Shown here: positions 27,458 through 36,800 of the stretch, one piece after another
Numbering within the stretch: the stretch's first letter is position 1
Layout: each line of letters starts with the position of its first letter
Source: Bog-752 sp963799395
Lineage (GTDB): Bacteria > Actinomycetota > Thermoleophilia > UBA2241
DNA length: 64,000 nt
NCBI GenBank assembly: GCA_963799395.1
Contig: CAWCWZ010000053.1
Coordinates: 21,268 to 85,267 of the forward strand
Direction of reading: 5' to 3'
Translations under genes and position numbers: made by a program
The notes under the pieces: model-generated
The model's database searches: none
What the model was told of the DNA's origin: nothing
Seen by the model: only the letters and a program-made list of their open reading frames with translations

Positions 27458-27703
27458 TTAAGCGTCGATGCCCTTGATGGCCAGGAGCCGCTTGACGGTG
27501 CGCGAGGGCTGGGCGCCCTTGTGCAGCCAGGCGGAGGCCTTGTCGGCATCGATCTCGATCAAGGAGGGCGTCTGCCGCGGGTTGTACTGACCGATGGTCT
27601 CGATGGAACGTCCATCGCGCGGCGACCGGGCGTCGGCCACCACGATGCGATAGATAGGGTTCTTGGCGCTCCCGACCCTGCTCAGCCTCATGCGGACGGC
27701 CAA
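27458..27703 (-). CDS. rpsP: Ribosomal protein bS16
   Basis: Small-subunit protein, 81 residues from the TTG start at 27703. The family sequence begins LAVRMRLSRVGSAKNPIYRI and continues ADARSPRDGRSIETIGQYNP. The TTG is chosen because an AGAGGTGAT Shine-Dalgarno lies about five bases upstream and the family N-terminus is MAVRIRL-like. It is the first gene of rpsP-khpA-rimM-trmD. Confidence 0.95.
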   Translation of the reverse strand: MAVRMRLSRVGSAKNPIYRIVVADARSPRDGRSIETIGQYNPRQTPSLIEIDADKASAWLHKGAQPSRTVKRLLAIKGIDA

Positions 27704-27762
27704 CTCATCACCTCTTCCCACAGACGAACATGAGGCGCTCCTAGCGCCCCGAATGGACACAC

Positions 27763-27771
27763 ATGATATCA
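27763..27771 (-). promoter_or_regulatory. Candidate extended -10 promoter for rpsP-khpA-rimM-trmD
   Basis: Minus-strand TGATATCAT followed by GTGTGTCC lies about 60 bases upstream of the rpsP TTG, in the short gap after ffh. It shares the word TATCATGTGTG with the rpsB promoter candidate. Confidence 0.5.
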
Positions 27772-27832
27772 CAGCGGGCGGGAGCGGCCCGCCGGCGCGC
27801 CGGCGTGCTCCGGCAGTCGCCGGCGGCGCCGG

Positions 27833-29168
27833 TCACGGCCCCCCGAACCCCGGCAGCTTGCCCAGCAGGCCGCCTTTGGGGCCCGCCATCTGCTTGAGCA
27901 TCTTCTTCATCTCACGGAACTGCTTGAGCAGGCGATTGACGTCGGCGACCTGCGTGCCGCTGCCGCGGGCGATGCGCTGGCGGCGGCTGCCGTCGATCAG
28001 GTCGGGGCGGCGGCGCTCCTCGGGAGTCATCGAGAAGACGATCGCCTCGATGCGGTCCATCTGGCGCTCGTCGATCTGGGCGTTCTTCAGCTCCTTCATG
28101 CCGGGCACGCCCGGCAGCAGCCCGATGATGCTCGACAGCGACCCCATCTTGCGCACCTGCTTGAGCTGCTCGAGGAAGTCCTCGAAGGTGAAGTCGGCCC
28201 GTCGCAGGCGCTCCTCCATGCGGGCCGCCTCTTTTTCGAGATGTCGGTCTGAGCCTTTTCGATCAGGGTCAGGACATCGCCCATGCCGAGGATGCGCGAG
28301 GCCATGCGGTCGGGGTGAAACGAGTCGAAGTCGTCGAGCTTCTCGCCGGTGCTCGGCGAACTTGATGGGCTTGCCGGTGACGGCGCGCACCGACAGAGCG
28401 GCGCCGCCGCGGGCGTCGCCGTCGAGCTTGGTCAGCACCACGCCGTCGATGTCGACACGCTGCGTTGAACTGCTCGGCGGCGTTCACCGCGTCCTGGCCG
28501 GTCATGGCGTCGATCACGAGCAGGATGTTGTGCGGCCTGACCTCTTTGCGGATGCGCACGAGCTCCTCCATGAGCTCGTCGTCGACGTGCAGCCGGCCGG
28601 CGGTGTCGATGATGGCCACGTCGCCCTTCTCGCGGGCGAAGGCGACGCCGTCGCGGGCGATGTCGACGGGGTCGACGTCGGCGCCGGGCGCGTAGACCGG
28701 CACGCCGACGCGCTCGGCCAGCATGACGAGCTGGTCGATGGCGGCCGGACGGTAGACGTCGGCGGCGACCAGCACCGGGCGTTTGCCGTCGTTCTTGAGG
28801 AGCTGGGCCAGCTTGGCGCAGGCGGTGGTCTTGCCCGAGCCCTGCAGGCCGGCCATCAGGACGACGGTCGGCGGCCGGCCGCTGAAGGCGAGGCGCGAGT
28901 CGCCCGCACCCATGAGCGCGACGAGCTCCTCGTCGACGATCTTCACGACCTGCTGGGCCGGCGTGAGGCTCTCCATGACCTCGGCGCCCAGGGCGCGTTC
29001 TTTCACGTGGCTGACGAACTCGCGGACGACCTTGAAGTTGACGTCGGCCTCGAGCAGGGCCAGGCGGATCTCGCGCATGGCCTTGTCGACGTCGGCCTCG
29101 CTCAGCTTGCCGTGACCACGCAGCTCGCCGAAGACGCCCTGCAGGCGCTCCGAGAGGGAATCGAACAT
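27833..29168 (-). CDS. ffh: Signal recognition particle protein Ffh (three frameshifts)
   Basis: GTPase that binds 4.5S RNA and signal peptides for membrane targeting. From ATG 29168 it reads FDSLSERLQGVFGELRGHG, LMAGLQGSGKTTACAKLA (P-loop), AADVYRPAAIDQL, IIDTAGRLHVDDE and VIDAMTGQDAVNAAEQFN. Single-base-scale indels near 28460, 28355 and 28235 then break the frame. The pieces VVLTKLDGDARGGAALS, GEKLDDFDSFHPDRMASRIL and FLEQLKQVRKMGSLSSIIGL complete the G and M domains, ending in a Gly-rich tail. The gene is whole apart from the indels. Confidence 0.93.
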
Positions 29169-29260
29169 GCTTCTGACGCCTCTTTCGCTTGCGGACAGTG
29201 GGACGGTACCCAGGGGCACTGGATTCTACCGCCCCCGGCGTGAGCGCGAAAAGCCCGGCT

Positions 29261-29782
29261 TCAGCGACCCGGCGGCCTGGCCCCGAGCTCGGTCGCCCAC
29301 AGACGATGCGGCAGGTCGGCCCAGAGGAGCTCCCGCTCCGGCGCCATGCCCAGCCGCCGGGCGACCGCCTCGGAACGCGGATTGTCGACGTAGATGAGAC
29401 TGACCACGCGCCGCAGTCCGAGGTCGCGGGCGTGCTCGAGGCAGGCCGCGCCGGCTTCGGTCGCGTAGCCCTGGCCCCAGTAGGCGCGGTGCAGGTGGTA
29501 GCCGAGCTCGATCTCGCGGCCGGTGTCGAGGTCGCGCCACACGAGACCGGCGCCGCCGATGACCTTCAGGCTCCGCCTGACCACGATGGCGCGCCGGCCG
29601 CTGCCGTCGCGGGCGACGAAGCCCATCTCCTCCGACAGCCAGATCCGGGCCCGCTCGCGGGTGAAGGGCTCCTTGACCCACCAGAAGACCTCGGGGTCGG
29701 CGAGGACCTCGGCGACGTCGTCGAGATCGGCGGCGGTGTAGTCGCGGACGACGAGGCGAGGTGTCTCGAGACGCAGGCTCAC
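29261..29782 (-). CDS. GNAT N-acetyltransferase (RimJ/RimL-like)
   Basis: A 173-residue Gcn5-type acetyltransferase. Visible are LRLETPRLVVRDYTAADLDD at the start, DPEVFWWVKEPF, the acetyl-CoA signature region ELGYHLHRAYWGQGYATEA, and a C-terminal NPRSEAVARRLGM. RimJ/RimL-type members acetylate N-termini of ribosomal proteins, but many relatives act on small molecules, so the substrate is open. GTG 29782 overlaps the ftsY stop as GTGA, placing the gene between ftsY and ffh, an unusual insertion in the protein-targeting cluster. Confidence 0.85.
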   Translation of the reverse strand: MSLRLETPRLVVRDYTAADLDDVAEVLADPEVFWWVKEPFTRERARIWLSEEMGFVARDGSGRRAIVVRRSLKVIGGAGLVWRDLDTGREIELGYHLHRAYWGQGYATEAGAACLEHARDLGLRRVVSLIYVDNPRSEAVARRLGMAPERELLWADLPHRLWATELGARPPGR

Positions 29783-30790
29783 GAACCCGCCGGCGCCTCG
29801 TCTAGGAACAGCGCCCGGGCGAACTCGTCGGGATCGAAGGGCCGGAGGTCTTCGAGTCTCTCCCCCACGCCGATCAGCTTGATGGGGATGCCGAGCTCCT
29901 CGCGGATGGCGATCACGATGCCGCCCTTGGCGCTGCCGTCGAGCTTGGTGAGCACGACGCCGGTCACCTCGACGGCCTCGGCGAACACCTGTGCCTGGCG
30001 CAGGCCGTTCTGCCCGGTCGTCGCGTCGATCACGAGCAGGGTCTCGTGCGGCCCGCCGGGGATCTGCTTGGCGATCACGCGGCGCACCTTCGCGAGCTCG
30101 TTCATGAGGTTCACCTGGGTGTGCAGCCGTCCCGCGGTGTCGACGATCACGACACCGGCGCCGCGCGAACGGGCGGCGGCGATGCCGTCGTAGACCACCG
30201 CCGCGGGATCGCTGCCGGCCGCCTGCCGGACGATCTCGCAACCGACCCGCGAGGCCCACTCGGAGAGCTGCTCGACGGCGGCCGCCCGGAACGTGTCGGC
30301 GGCCACCATGAGCGGCGTCTTGCCGAGCTCGGCAAGACGAAACGCGAGCTTGCCTATCGTGGTCGTCTTGCCGGTGCCGTTGACACCGACCACGAGGATC
30401 ACCGCGGGCTGCTCCGACACGTCGATCAGACGATCGGTGGGCTCGGCGGGCGAAAGCAGGCCGGCGACGATCGCCGCGAGGCGGCCGAGCAGCTCGTCAC
30501 GGGTCGTCAGGCGCTGCTCGGCGGCATCGGCTTCGAGCTGCTCGACGATCCTGACGGTCGCCTCGACGCCGACGTCGGCGAAGATCAGAGCCTCCTCGAT
30601 CTGCTCCCATAGCTCGTCGGTGATACCGTCGAACAGGATCGTGCGAAAGTGCTCGCGCAACGCCCCGCCGGCCTTGCCGAGATTGTCGCGCAGCCGCCCG
30701 AACAGACCGCGCCGCTCCTCCTCTTCGTGGGCGACCGCGGCCGCCGGCAAGCTGGTCCGACAATCCCTTGAACGTCTCGTGCCAGTCCAC
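29779..30790 (-). CDS. ftsY: SRP receptor FtsY (frameshift near N-terminus)
   Basis: Membrane-associated GTPase that docks SRP-ribosome complexes. ATG 30790 gives MDWHETFKGLSDQLA; one extra base near 30745 then shifts to HEEEERRGLFGRLRDNLGK, after which the NG domain is intact. Motifs are VVGVNGTGKTTTIGKLA (P-loop), AADTFRAAAVEQL, IVDTAGRLHTQVNLM, VIDATTGQN, TKLDGSAKGG and LIGVGERLEDLRPFD. There is no long acidic A domain, as in many Gram-positive bacteria. It begins two bases after smc ends. Confidence 0.94.
30316..30339. repeat. 24-nt perfect palindrome inside ftsY
   Basis: Two 12-bp arms meet without spacer, encoding RLAELGKTPL-like sequence just after the P-loop helix of FtsY. It is the least GC-biased of the coding palindromes here. 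Confidence 0.75.
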
Positions 30791-30791
30791 C

Positions 30792-33700
30792 TCAGGTCAC
30801 TCCCGCCTCGTGGTCGATCTCTTCCTCGGCCATACGGGCGCTTACGACCTGCGACGTGCCGTCCGCCCCCATGGTCACCCCGTAGAGCAGGTCGGCCGCC
30901 TCCATCGTGCGCTTCTGATGGGTGATGATCAGGAACTGGGTTCGTTCCCGGTACTCGCGCACGAGCGAGACGAACAGGCCGATGTTCAAGTCGTCGAGCG
31001 CCGCTTCGACTTCGTCCAGGATGTAGAAGGGGCAGGTCTTCGAGAGCAGCAGCGCGAGCAGGAAGGCAAGCGACACGAGCGAGCGCTCGCCGCCCGACAG
31101 CAGGGCCAGCTTGCGGCCGAGCTTGCGCGCCGGCTTGACCTCGATCGCGATCCCCGAAGGCTCGTCGCCCTCGCCCGGCACCGCCGCGAGGCGACCGTCG
31201 CCCCCGGGGAACAGGATGCCCACCATGTGGGCGAAGTGGCCCTGCACGACCGCGAAGGTCTCGTCGAAGTCGGCCTCGATGCGCAGGGTGAGCTCGGCGA
31301 TGAGCGACTCGGTCTCGTCGAGCGAGCGCTCGAGGTCGCGGCGCTGCTCGCGCAGGAACTCGACGTGCTCCGACAGGCGGGCGCATTCGGCCTCGGCCAG
31401 GGGGTTGACCGGACCGACGCCGTCGCGGCGCCGTTCGAGGCGCTCGAGACGATCCCGCAGCACCGCTGCCTCGTCGTCGCTCCGCGGCCCCTCGAAGCTG
31501 CTGATCTCGAGCGCCGTCGATACCTCTTCGAAGCGCGTCGCGACCTCGAGACGGCGCTCCTCGAGACGGGCGACGGCCACCTGAGCCGCTCCCCGCCCTT
31601 CACCCAGCTCGTCGATCTCGCGGCGCAGAGCCACCTCTTCTTCGGCCAGACGCCGGGCGGCCACCCTGTCGCGGACGCGCCCTTCGGCCTCGCGGGCTTC
31701 GTCGCCGAGCCGCGCGATGAGCGGCTCGACCCCGGCCTGCAGCGCCGCGAGCGCGGCGGCGACGTCGGCACAGGCCGCCGCCGCCCCGGGGACGCCCTCG
31801 AGCCTGGCGTCGAGCTCCCGCAGGCGGGCGCGCGCGCCGTCGGCCCGGCGCTCGGCGCGGCTCCGCTCATCGGCTGCGCGCTGCTCGCGCGCGCGCCGTT
31901 CATCGAGCTCGATGCGCGCCCGCGTGAGCAGCCCGAGAGCGTCGAGATGGACGGCCTCGGCCGTGGCGCTCACCTGTTCGCATTCGGCCACCGCCTCGCG
32001 CGCAGCGGCCACGTCGCCGGCGAGCGCCTCGGCGCGTTCGGCGAGCGCGTCGAGCTCGCCGTCGAGAGTCTCGGCCTCGGCCGTGGCGGTGGCGAGCGCC
32101 TCGGCCAGACGGCCCGAGCGCTCGTCCGCAGCCCGATGCTCGGCCGCGACCGCCGTCTCGCGGCGCCGGGCTCTGCTCGCAAGCCGCCGCGGCATTCTCG
32201 AGCGCGCTGGCGGCGGCGGCGCGGGCGCCGTCGAGCGCCTCAGCGCTCGCCCGCGCCCGCGCCGCCGCCGCCGTCTCGCGAGCCTCGGTCGCCTTGAGCG
32301 CGTCGCGGCGCTCGACGAGCCCCTCGACGCGCGCCCGCCGTTCGATGACGAGCGCCGCCGGCACGCCCGCCGCCAGGCCGAGCTGCCCGGTCGACGGCCT
32401 GTAGTAGGAACCGTCGCGCATGACCGCGAGGCCCTGGAAGGAGTCGGGCACGGCCGTCAGGTCGTCGACCACGACCACCTCGGCGAGGACCCGCTCGAGA
32501 TGCTCGCCGGCGTCGACCGTGATCTTGTCGATGAGCGGCAGCGCCCCCGGAAAGGCGCCCGCCGCGGCGTCGCCGTGGCGGCGCACCGGCGCGAGCAGCC
32601 GCACCAGACGCACGCCCGCCGAGCGCAGCGCCTCCAGCAACGACCACTGGTCCTGCCCGCCCTCGACGGCGAGCGCGCCGGGGTGCTGGGCGAGCGCCGC
32701 ACCGAGCGCCAGCTCGTAGCCGCGCTCGCAGCTGACCGCCGCGGACAGCTCGACCACGCCGTGATACCGATCGGCCACGGCGAGGACATCGGCATCGACC
32801 TCGCGCAGTTCGGCAAGCGACGCGCCGGCGTGCTCGAGGTCGGCCTCGACCCCCTCGCGCTCGGCGGCGATCCGCCGCCAGGTCGACGTCGCCTCGGCGA
32901 GCGACGTGGCCGCCGCCGCCGCCGCGGCCGCCGCCGCCTCGGCGGACGTCTCGGCGGCGGCCATCAGGGCCGCTGCCTCAGCGAGCGCCGTCTGGGCGGC
33001 CCGCTCGTCGGCGAGGAGCGCGGCGCCGGCCGCGTCGGTGGCCGCGAGGTCGGCGACCAGACGCTCGCGGTCGGCCTGGACCACCGCGCGCCGCTCTCCC
33101 CCGCGCCCGCTCCGGGCGGTGATCGTCTCGAGCTCGATCTCGAGACGTCCGCGCGCGGCGCGCCAGTCAGCAAGCTCGCCGCGCGCCGCCGAAAGTCGCG
33201 CGGCCGCTTCGGTCTGCGCCGCCTCGGCGGCCGCCAGCGCCGCTTCGCACACCTCGAGACCGGCGCCGGCGGCAGACGCGCTCGGTGTGACGCCGTTCTC
33301 AAGCTCGGCAGCGAGGCTCTCGCGCTCGGATTCGGCCGCGCGGCGCACCTCGTCCAGGAGGGCGCCGCGCTGCTCGATCAGTCTGTGACAACCGGCGAGG
33401 CGGTCGCCCAGGTAGCGCGCCCTCAGGGCCCGTCCGGCGCGACGCTCGCGTTCAGCCGCGTCACGCGCGAACGACTCCTCCTCGGTCAGGCGCGCCTGTT
33501 CGGCGCGCGCCAGGCGTTCGATCGATCGCCGCGCGGCGAGCCGCCACGTCGGCGAGTGTCGCGCGCTCCTCGGCGAGGCGCTCGTCGAGGGCCTCGAGCT
33601 CGCCGGCCAGTAGCCGGCCGCGGGTCTCGGCCATCTCGCGCTCGATGCCGCGCAGCGTCTCGGCGGCGTTCGCCTGGCGGCGCAAGGGCGTGAGTTGCAG

Positions 33701-34297
33701 GCCCGCCTCGCGCTCGAGGTCGTGGGCCCGTTCGAGGTTGCGTCGGACCTCTCGCAACTTGATCTCGGAGCGCTCGCGACGCCGTTTGTAGCGGCCGAGG
33801 CCGGCGGCCTCTTCGACGAGCGCGCGGCGCTCGTACGGCTTGGCCGCGAGGAGCGTCTCGACCTTCCCCTGGCCGATGATGGAGTGCATCTCGCGCCCGA
33901 GACCTAGCTCGGCGGTGAGCTCGACCACGTCGGCCAGGCGGCAGGCCGCCCGGTTGATGGTGTAGGTCGTCTCGCCGCCGCGCACGACCCGCCGGCCGAT
34001 GCTCACCTCGGGCGTGGGCACCGAAAGGGCCCCGTCGGAGTTGTCGAAGGTGAGCTCGACCTCGGCGGCCGCGGCGGCGCGCCGGCCGTCGCTGCCGGCG
34101 AAGATCACGTCCTGCATGGACGTGCCGCGGATGCTCGTGGGGCTCTGCTCGCCGAGCACCCACATGACGGCGTCGGCGATGTTGCTCTTGCCGCTGCCGT
34201 TCGGCCCGATCACGACGGCGACGCCGGGTTCGAAGACCAGCTCGGTCTGCCGCGAGAACGACTTGAAGCCCTTCATGCGCAGCGAGCGCAGGTACAC
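30792..34297 (-). CDS. smc: Chromosome segregation ATPase SMC (two frameshifts)
   Basis: Condensin ATPase that compacts and separates chromosomes. The N-terminal head shows MYLRSLRMKGFKSFSRQTEL, VIGPNGSGKSNIADAVMWVL (Walker A) and LGREMHSIIGQGKVE. The long Ala/Glu/Arg-rich coiled coils flank a hinge around YELALGAALAQHPGALAVE and YYRPSTGQLGLA. The C-terminal head has LLSGGERSLVSLAFLLALLL (signature) and YILDEVEAALDD (Walker B). Indels near 33520 and 32175 divide it into three frames. The total of about 1,168 residues fits the family. smc-ftsY adjacency is typical of Gram-positive bacteria. Confidence 0.95.
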
Positions 34298-34303
34298 CCT
34301 CGG

Positions 34304-35290
34304 TTACACCCCGCCGTTCGACGAGGGACCGTCGGGACGAGGTCCTTCGCGCGCCTCGCCGCCCGCCGCGCCGCCGGTGTCGCCGCCGTCGACGGCCTCG
34401 TAGAGGCGCTCGTCGGCCGGCGGAGTCTCGGGCGGATCGTCGCCCGCGACGCCGGCCGTGAGCAGACGATCAGCGGATGGCGCGTCGTTGGACGGACCGA
34501 CCGCGAGTCGGCCCGCCGGCGCCTCCGGCCCGGCGCCGCCGGCCAGGGACCCGGCCGTCCCGTCTTCGGCGCCGTTCCTGCGCCGGCCCCGCAGGCGCAC
34601 GCGCCGGCGCTTTGGCCGGGCCGTGCTGCGCAGCTCGCGCAGCGCTTCGGCCGCGGCGTCCTGCTCGGCGCGCTTCTTGCTGGCTCCCACGCCGCGTCCG
34701 ATCGCGAGGCCGTCGACCACCGCTTCGAGGACGAACTCGCGCGCATGCGGCGGACCGATCGTCTCGACGAGACGGTACGACACGGCGCGGCCCGTCTTGG
34801 CGAGCTGCTCCTGCAGCTCGGTCTTGAAGTCGACGTAGCTGCCTTCGGCGAACGAGATGTGTTCGGTGAACGCTTCGATGACGGCGGGACGCACGACGTC
34901 GAGGCCGTACGTGAGGTAGATGGCTCCGATGAGCGATTCGGTCATGTCGGCGAGGATGTTCTCGTTGCCGACGAGCTGATCGAGCTCGGTCGCATCGTGG
35001 CCAGCCCCGAAGCGCCGCACGAAGACCGGCAGGCCCAGCCTCGTGGCGACCTTCGCGCAGGTGGCGCGGCTCACGACGTAGGCCCGCAGGCGCGCGAGAC
35101 TGCCTTCGGAGTGCTCGGGAAAGCGCCGGTAGAGCTCGGTCGTCACGGCGAGACTGAGGACGCTGTCGCCGAGGAACTCGAGGCGCTCGTACGAGCGGCC
35201 ACGCTCCGCCACCCATGACGAGTGCGTGAAGACCTGGCGCAACAGCCCGTCGTCGAGCTGCTCCGCCAGAGCCAGCAGACGCCATACCAT
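34304..35290 (-). CDS. rnc: Ribonuclease III with long C-terminal tail
   Basis: Double-strand RNA endonuclease for rRNA processing. The catalytic signature YERLEFLGDSVLSLAV is near residue 35, DMTESLIGAIYLTYGL gives the second acid cluster, and the dsRNA-binding domain spans about residues 150-225 (DFKTELQEQLAKTG through ASKKRAEQDAAAEAL). At 328 residues it exceeds the usual 220-240. The final 100 are Arg-, then Gly/Ala/Pro/Asp-rich and probably disordered. It lies six bases upstream of smc. Confidence 0.95.
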   Translation of the reverse strand: MVWRLLALAEQLDDGLLRQVFTHSSWVAERGRSYERLEFLGDSVLSLAVTTELYRRFPEHSEGSLARLRAYVVSRATCAKVATRLGLPVFVRRFGAGHDATELDQLVGNENILADMTESLIGAIYLTYGLDVVRPAVIEAFTEHISFAEGSYVDFKTELQEQLAKTGRAVSYRLVETIGPPHAREFVLEAVVDGLAIGRGVGASKKRAEQDAAAEALRELRSTARPKRRRVRLRGRRRNGAEDGTAGSLAGGAGPEAPAGRLAVGPSNDAPSADRLLTAGVAGDDPPETPPADERLYEAVDGGDTGGAAGGEAREGPRPDGPSSNGGV

Positions 35291-35391
35291 GTGTCTGTTC
35301 TCCCTAAGGAAGAGGGCCGACTCCCGACAGGATCGCGCAGGAGACAGCCCCCGCTTCTGCGGCGTGACCGGCCGGCGGCCGGCCGCGAAAA

Positions 35392-35634
35392 CTAGCTCAG
35401 CCGCCCCATGACGAAGTCGACGGCGTCGCCGACCGTCTTGATGCCGGCGGCTTCTTCGTCTGAGATCTTGATGCCGAACTTGTCTTCCATCGTCATGACA
35501 AGCTCCACGAGGTCGAGCGAATCGGTCTCGAGATCCTCCTGGAAGCGCGCCTCAGGCGTGACCTTTTCTTCGTCGACGCTGAGCGTCTCGACGAGGATCG
35601 ACTTGACCTGCTCGAAGACTTCTTCCCTCGTCAT
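35392..35634 (-). CDS. acpP: Acyl carrier protein
   Basis: Carries growing acyl chains on a 4'-phosphopantetheine arm. It is 80 residues with the DSLDLVELVM motif, whose Ser is the attachment site, and the acidic helix EDLETDSLD. It lies between plsX and rnc, as in Bacillus and many other bacteria, without fabD or fabG genes between them. Confidence 0.97.
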   Translation of the reverse strand: MTREEVFEQVKSILVETLSVDEEKVTPEARFQEDLETDSLDLVELVMTMEDKFGIKISDEEAAGIKTVGDAVDFVMGRLS

Positions 35635-35664
35635 GCATCGACCTCCGGCTGAAGATTTGCGGCT

Positions 35665-35692
35665 ACTCTACCAGAACCCCAAGGCGGTGCAA
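35665..35692 (-). promoter_or_regulatory. Candidate promoter for acpP-rnc-smc-ftsY
   Basis: Minus-strand TGGTAGAGT (35665-35673), with TTGCAC (35687-35692) 16 bp upstream of the hexamer, lies 31 bases before the acpP ATG. The sequence and spacing nearly copy those upstream of rplS. Confidence 0.5.
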
Positions 35693-35719
35693 CACGACCG
35701 CCGACGCCGCCCGGGTGCG

Positions 35720-36730
35720 TCATCCGGCCGTCGTGGGCTGCTCGGCGTCGGCGCCCAGACGCCGGGCGATCGTCGGCAGCAGCTCGCTCGTCACGCCTCG
35801 CGAGGCCGTGCGGATGCCGTTGGCGACGCCCCCCGCGTGAGAGCTGCCGTGCCCCACGATCATGGGCCGCCGCAGGCCCAGCAGGTAGGCGCCGCCGTAC
35901 TGCTCGGGGTCGAGCGCCTCGCCGATGCGCTTGAGGTCGCGCGACATGACGGCGGCGCCGATCTTGGCGCGCAGCGAGCCGAGGACCGCGTTGCGGATCT
36001 CGCCGACGATCGTGCGGGCGGTGCCTTCGAACACCTTGAGGGCGACGTTGCCGGTGAAGCCGTCGGCGACGACGACGTCGACCGTGTGGCGAGTGAGGTC
36101 GCGCCCTTCGACGTTGCCGAAGAAGTTGATCTGCGGGTCGGCCGCCATGAGCTTGTGGGCCTCGATCACGAGCTGGGTGCCCTTGGTCGGCTCCTCGCCG
36201 ATCGACAGGAGGCCGACGCTGGGCCGCTCGATGCCCAGCATCTCCTGGGCGAAGACCTGACCCAGAACGGCGAACTGGCGCAGCGCTTCGGGCCGCACCT
36301 CGGCGTTGGCGCCGGCGTCGAGGAAGACCACGGGCAGGGGCACGGCCGGCAGGAGGGTGCACAGCGCCGGCCGCAGGACGCCCCTGATGCGGTGGACGTG
36401 CAGCAGGCCGGCCGCCAGGGCCGCACCGGTGTTGCCCATCGACACGAAGGCGTCGGCGCGACCGTCGGCCACGAGACGGGCGGCGACCACGAGCGACGAC
36501 TGCGGCCGGCCACGCACGGCTTCGACCGGCTCGTCGCCCGAGCCGATGCTGTCGGCGGCCGGCACGATCTCGACGTGCGGGTGGCCGGCCGCCGGCAGGA
36601 GTCCGCGCAGCGTGTCTTCGGGGCCGACGAGCAGGACGTGCAGCAGATCGCCGGCCGCCTCGAGGGCGCCTTCGACGACGGCCTCGGGCGCGTTGTCGCC
36701 GCCCAGGGCGTCGACCGCCACGCGCACCAC
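35720..36730 (-). CDS. plsX: Phosphate acyltransferase PlsX
   Basis: Converts acyl-ACP to acyl-phosphate for phospholipid synthesis with PlsY. The frame reads VRVAVDALGGDNAPEAVVEG, SIGSGDEPVEAVRGRPQSSL, FVSMGNTGAALAAGLL, FLDAGANAEVRPEALRQFA, SIGEEPTKGTQLVIEAH and VADGFTGNVALKVFEGTA. The start is probably the GTG at 36730 or 36727, giving about 336 residues, the usual length; a longer open frame would overlap the upstream gene. No strong Shine-Dalgarno decides between them. Confidence 0.94.
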   Translation of the reverse strand: MVRVAVDALGGDNAPEAVVEGALEAAGDLLHVLLVGPEDTLRGLLPAAGHPHVEIVPAADSIGSGDEPVEAVRGRPQSSLVVAARLVADGRADAFVSMGNTGAALAAGLLHVHRIRGVLRPALCTLLPAVPLPVVFLDAGANAEVRPEALRQFAVLGQVFAQEMLGIERPSVGLLSIGEEPTKGTQLVIEAHKLMAADPQINFFGNVEGRDLTRHTVDVVVADGFTGNVALKVFEGTARTIVGEIRNAVLGSLRAKIGAAVMSRDLKRIGEALDPEQYGGAYLLGLRRPMIVGHGSSHAGGVANGIRTASRGVTSELLPTIARRLGADAEQPTTAG

Positions 36731-36800
36731 GACGCCGGGCTTCTGGGCGGTCAACGCCGCGTGGATGTCGTGAGGGGTGAGGACCTTGGCCAAGAGCGCG

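Noticed and set aside
32900..32990. Repeat in smc (runs of GCC/GCG)
   Set aside because: It is an alanine run in the SMC coiled coil, expected from composition, not a mobile or structural repeat.
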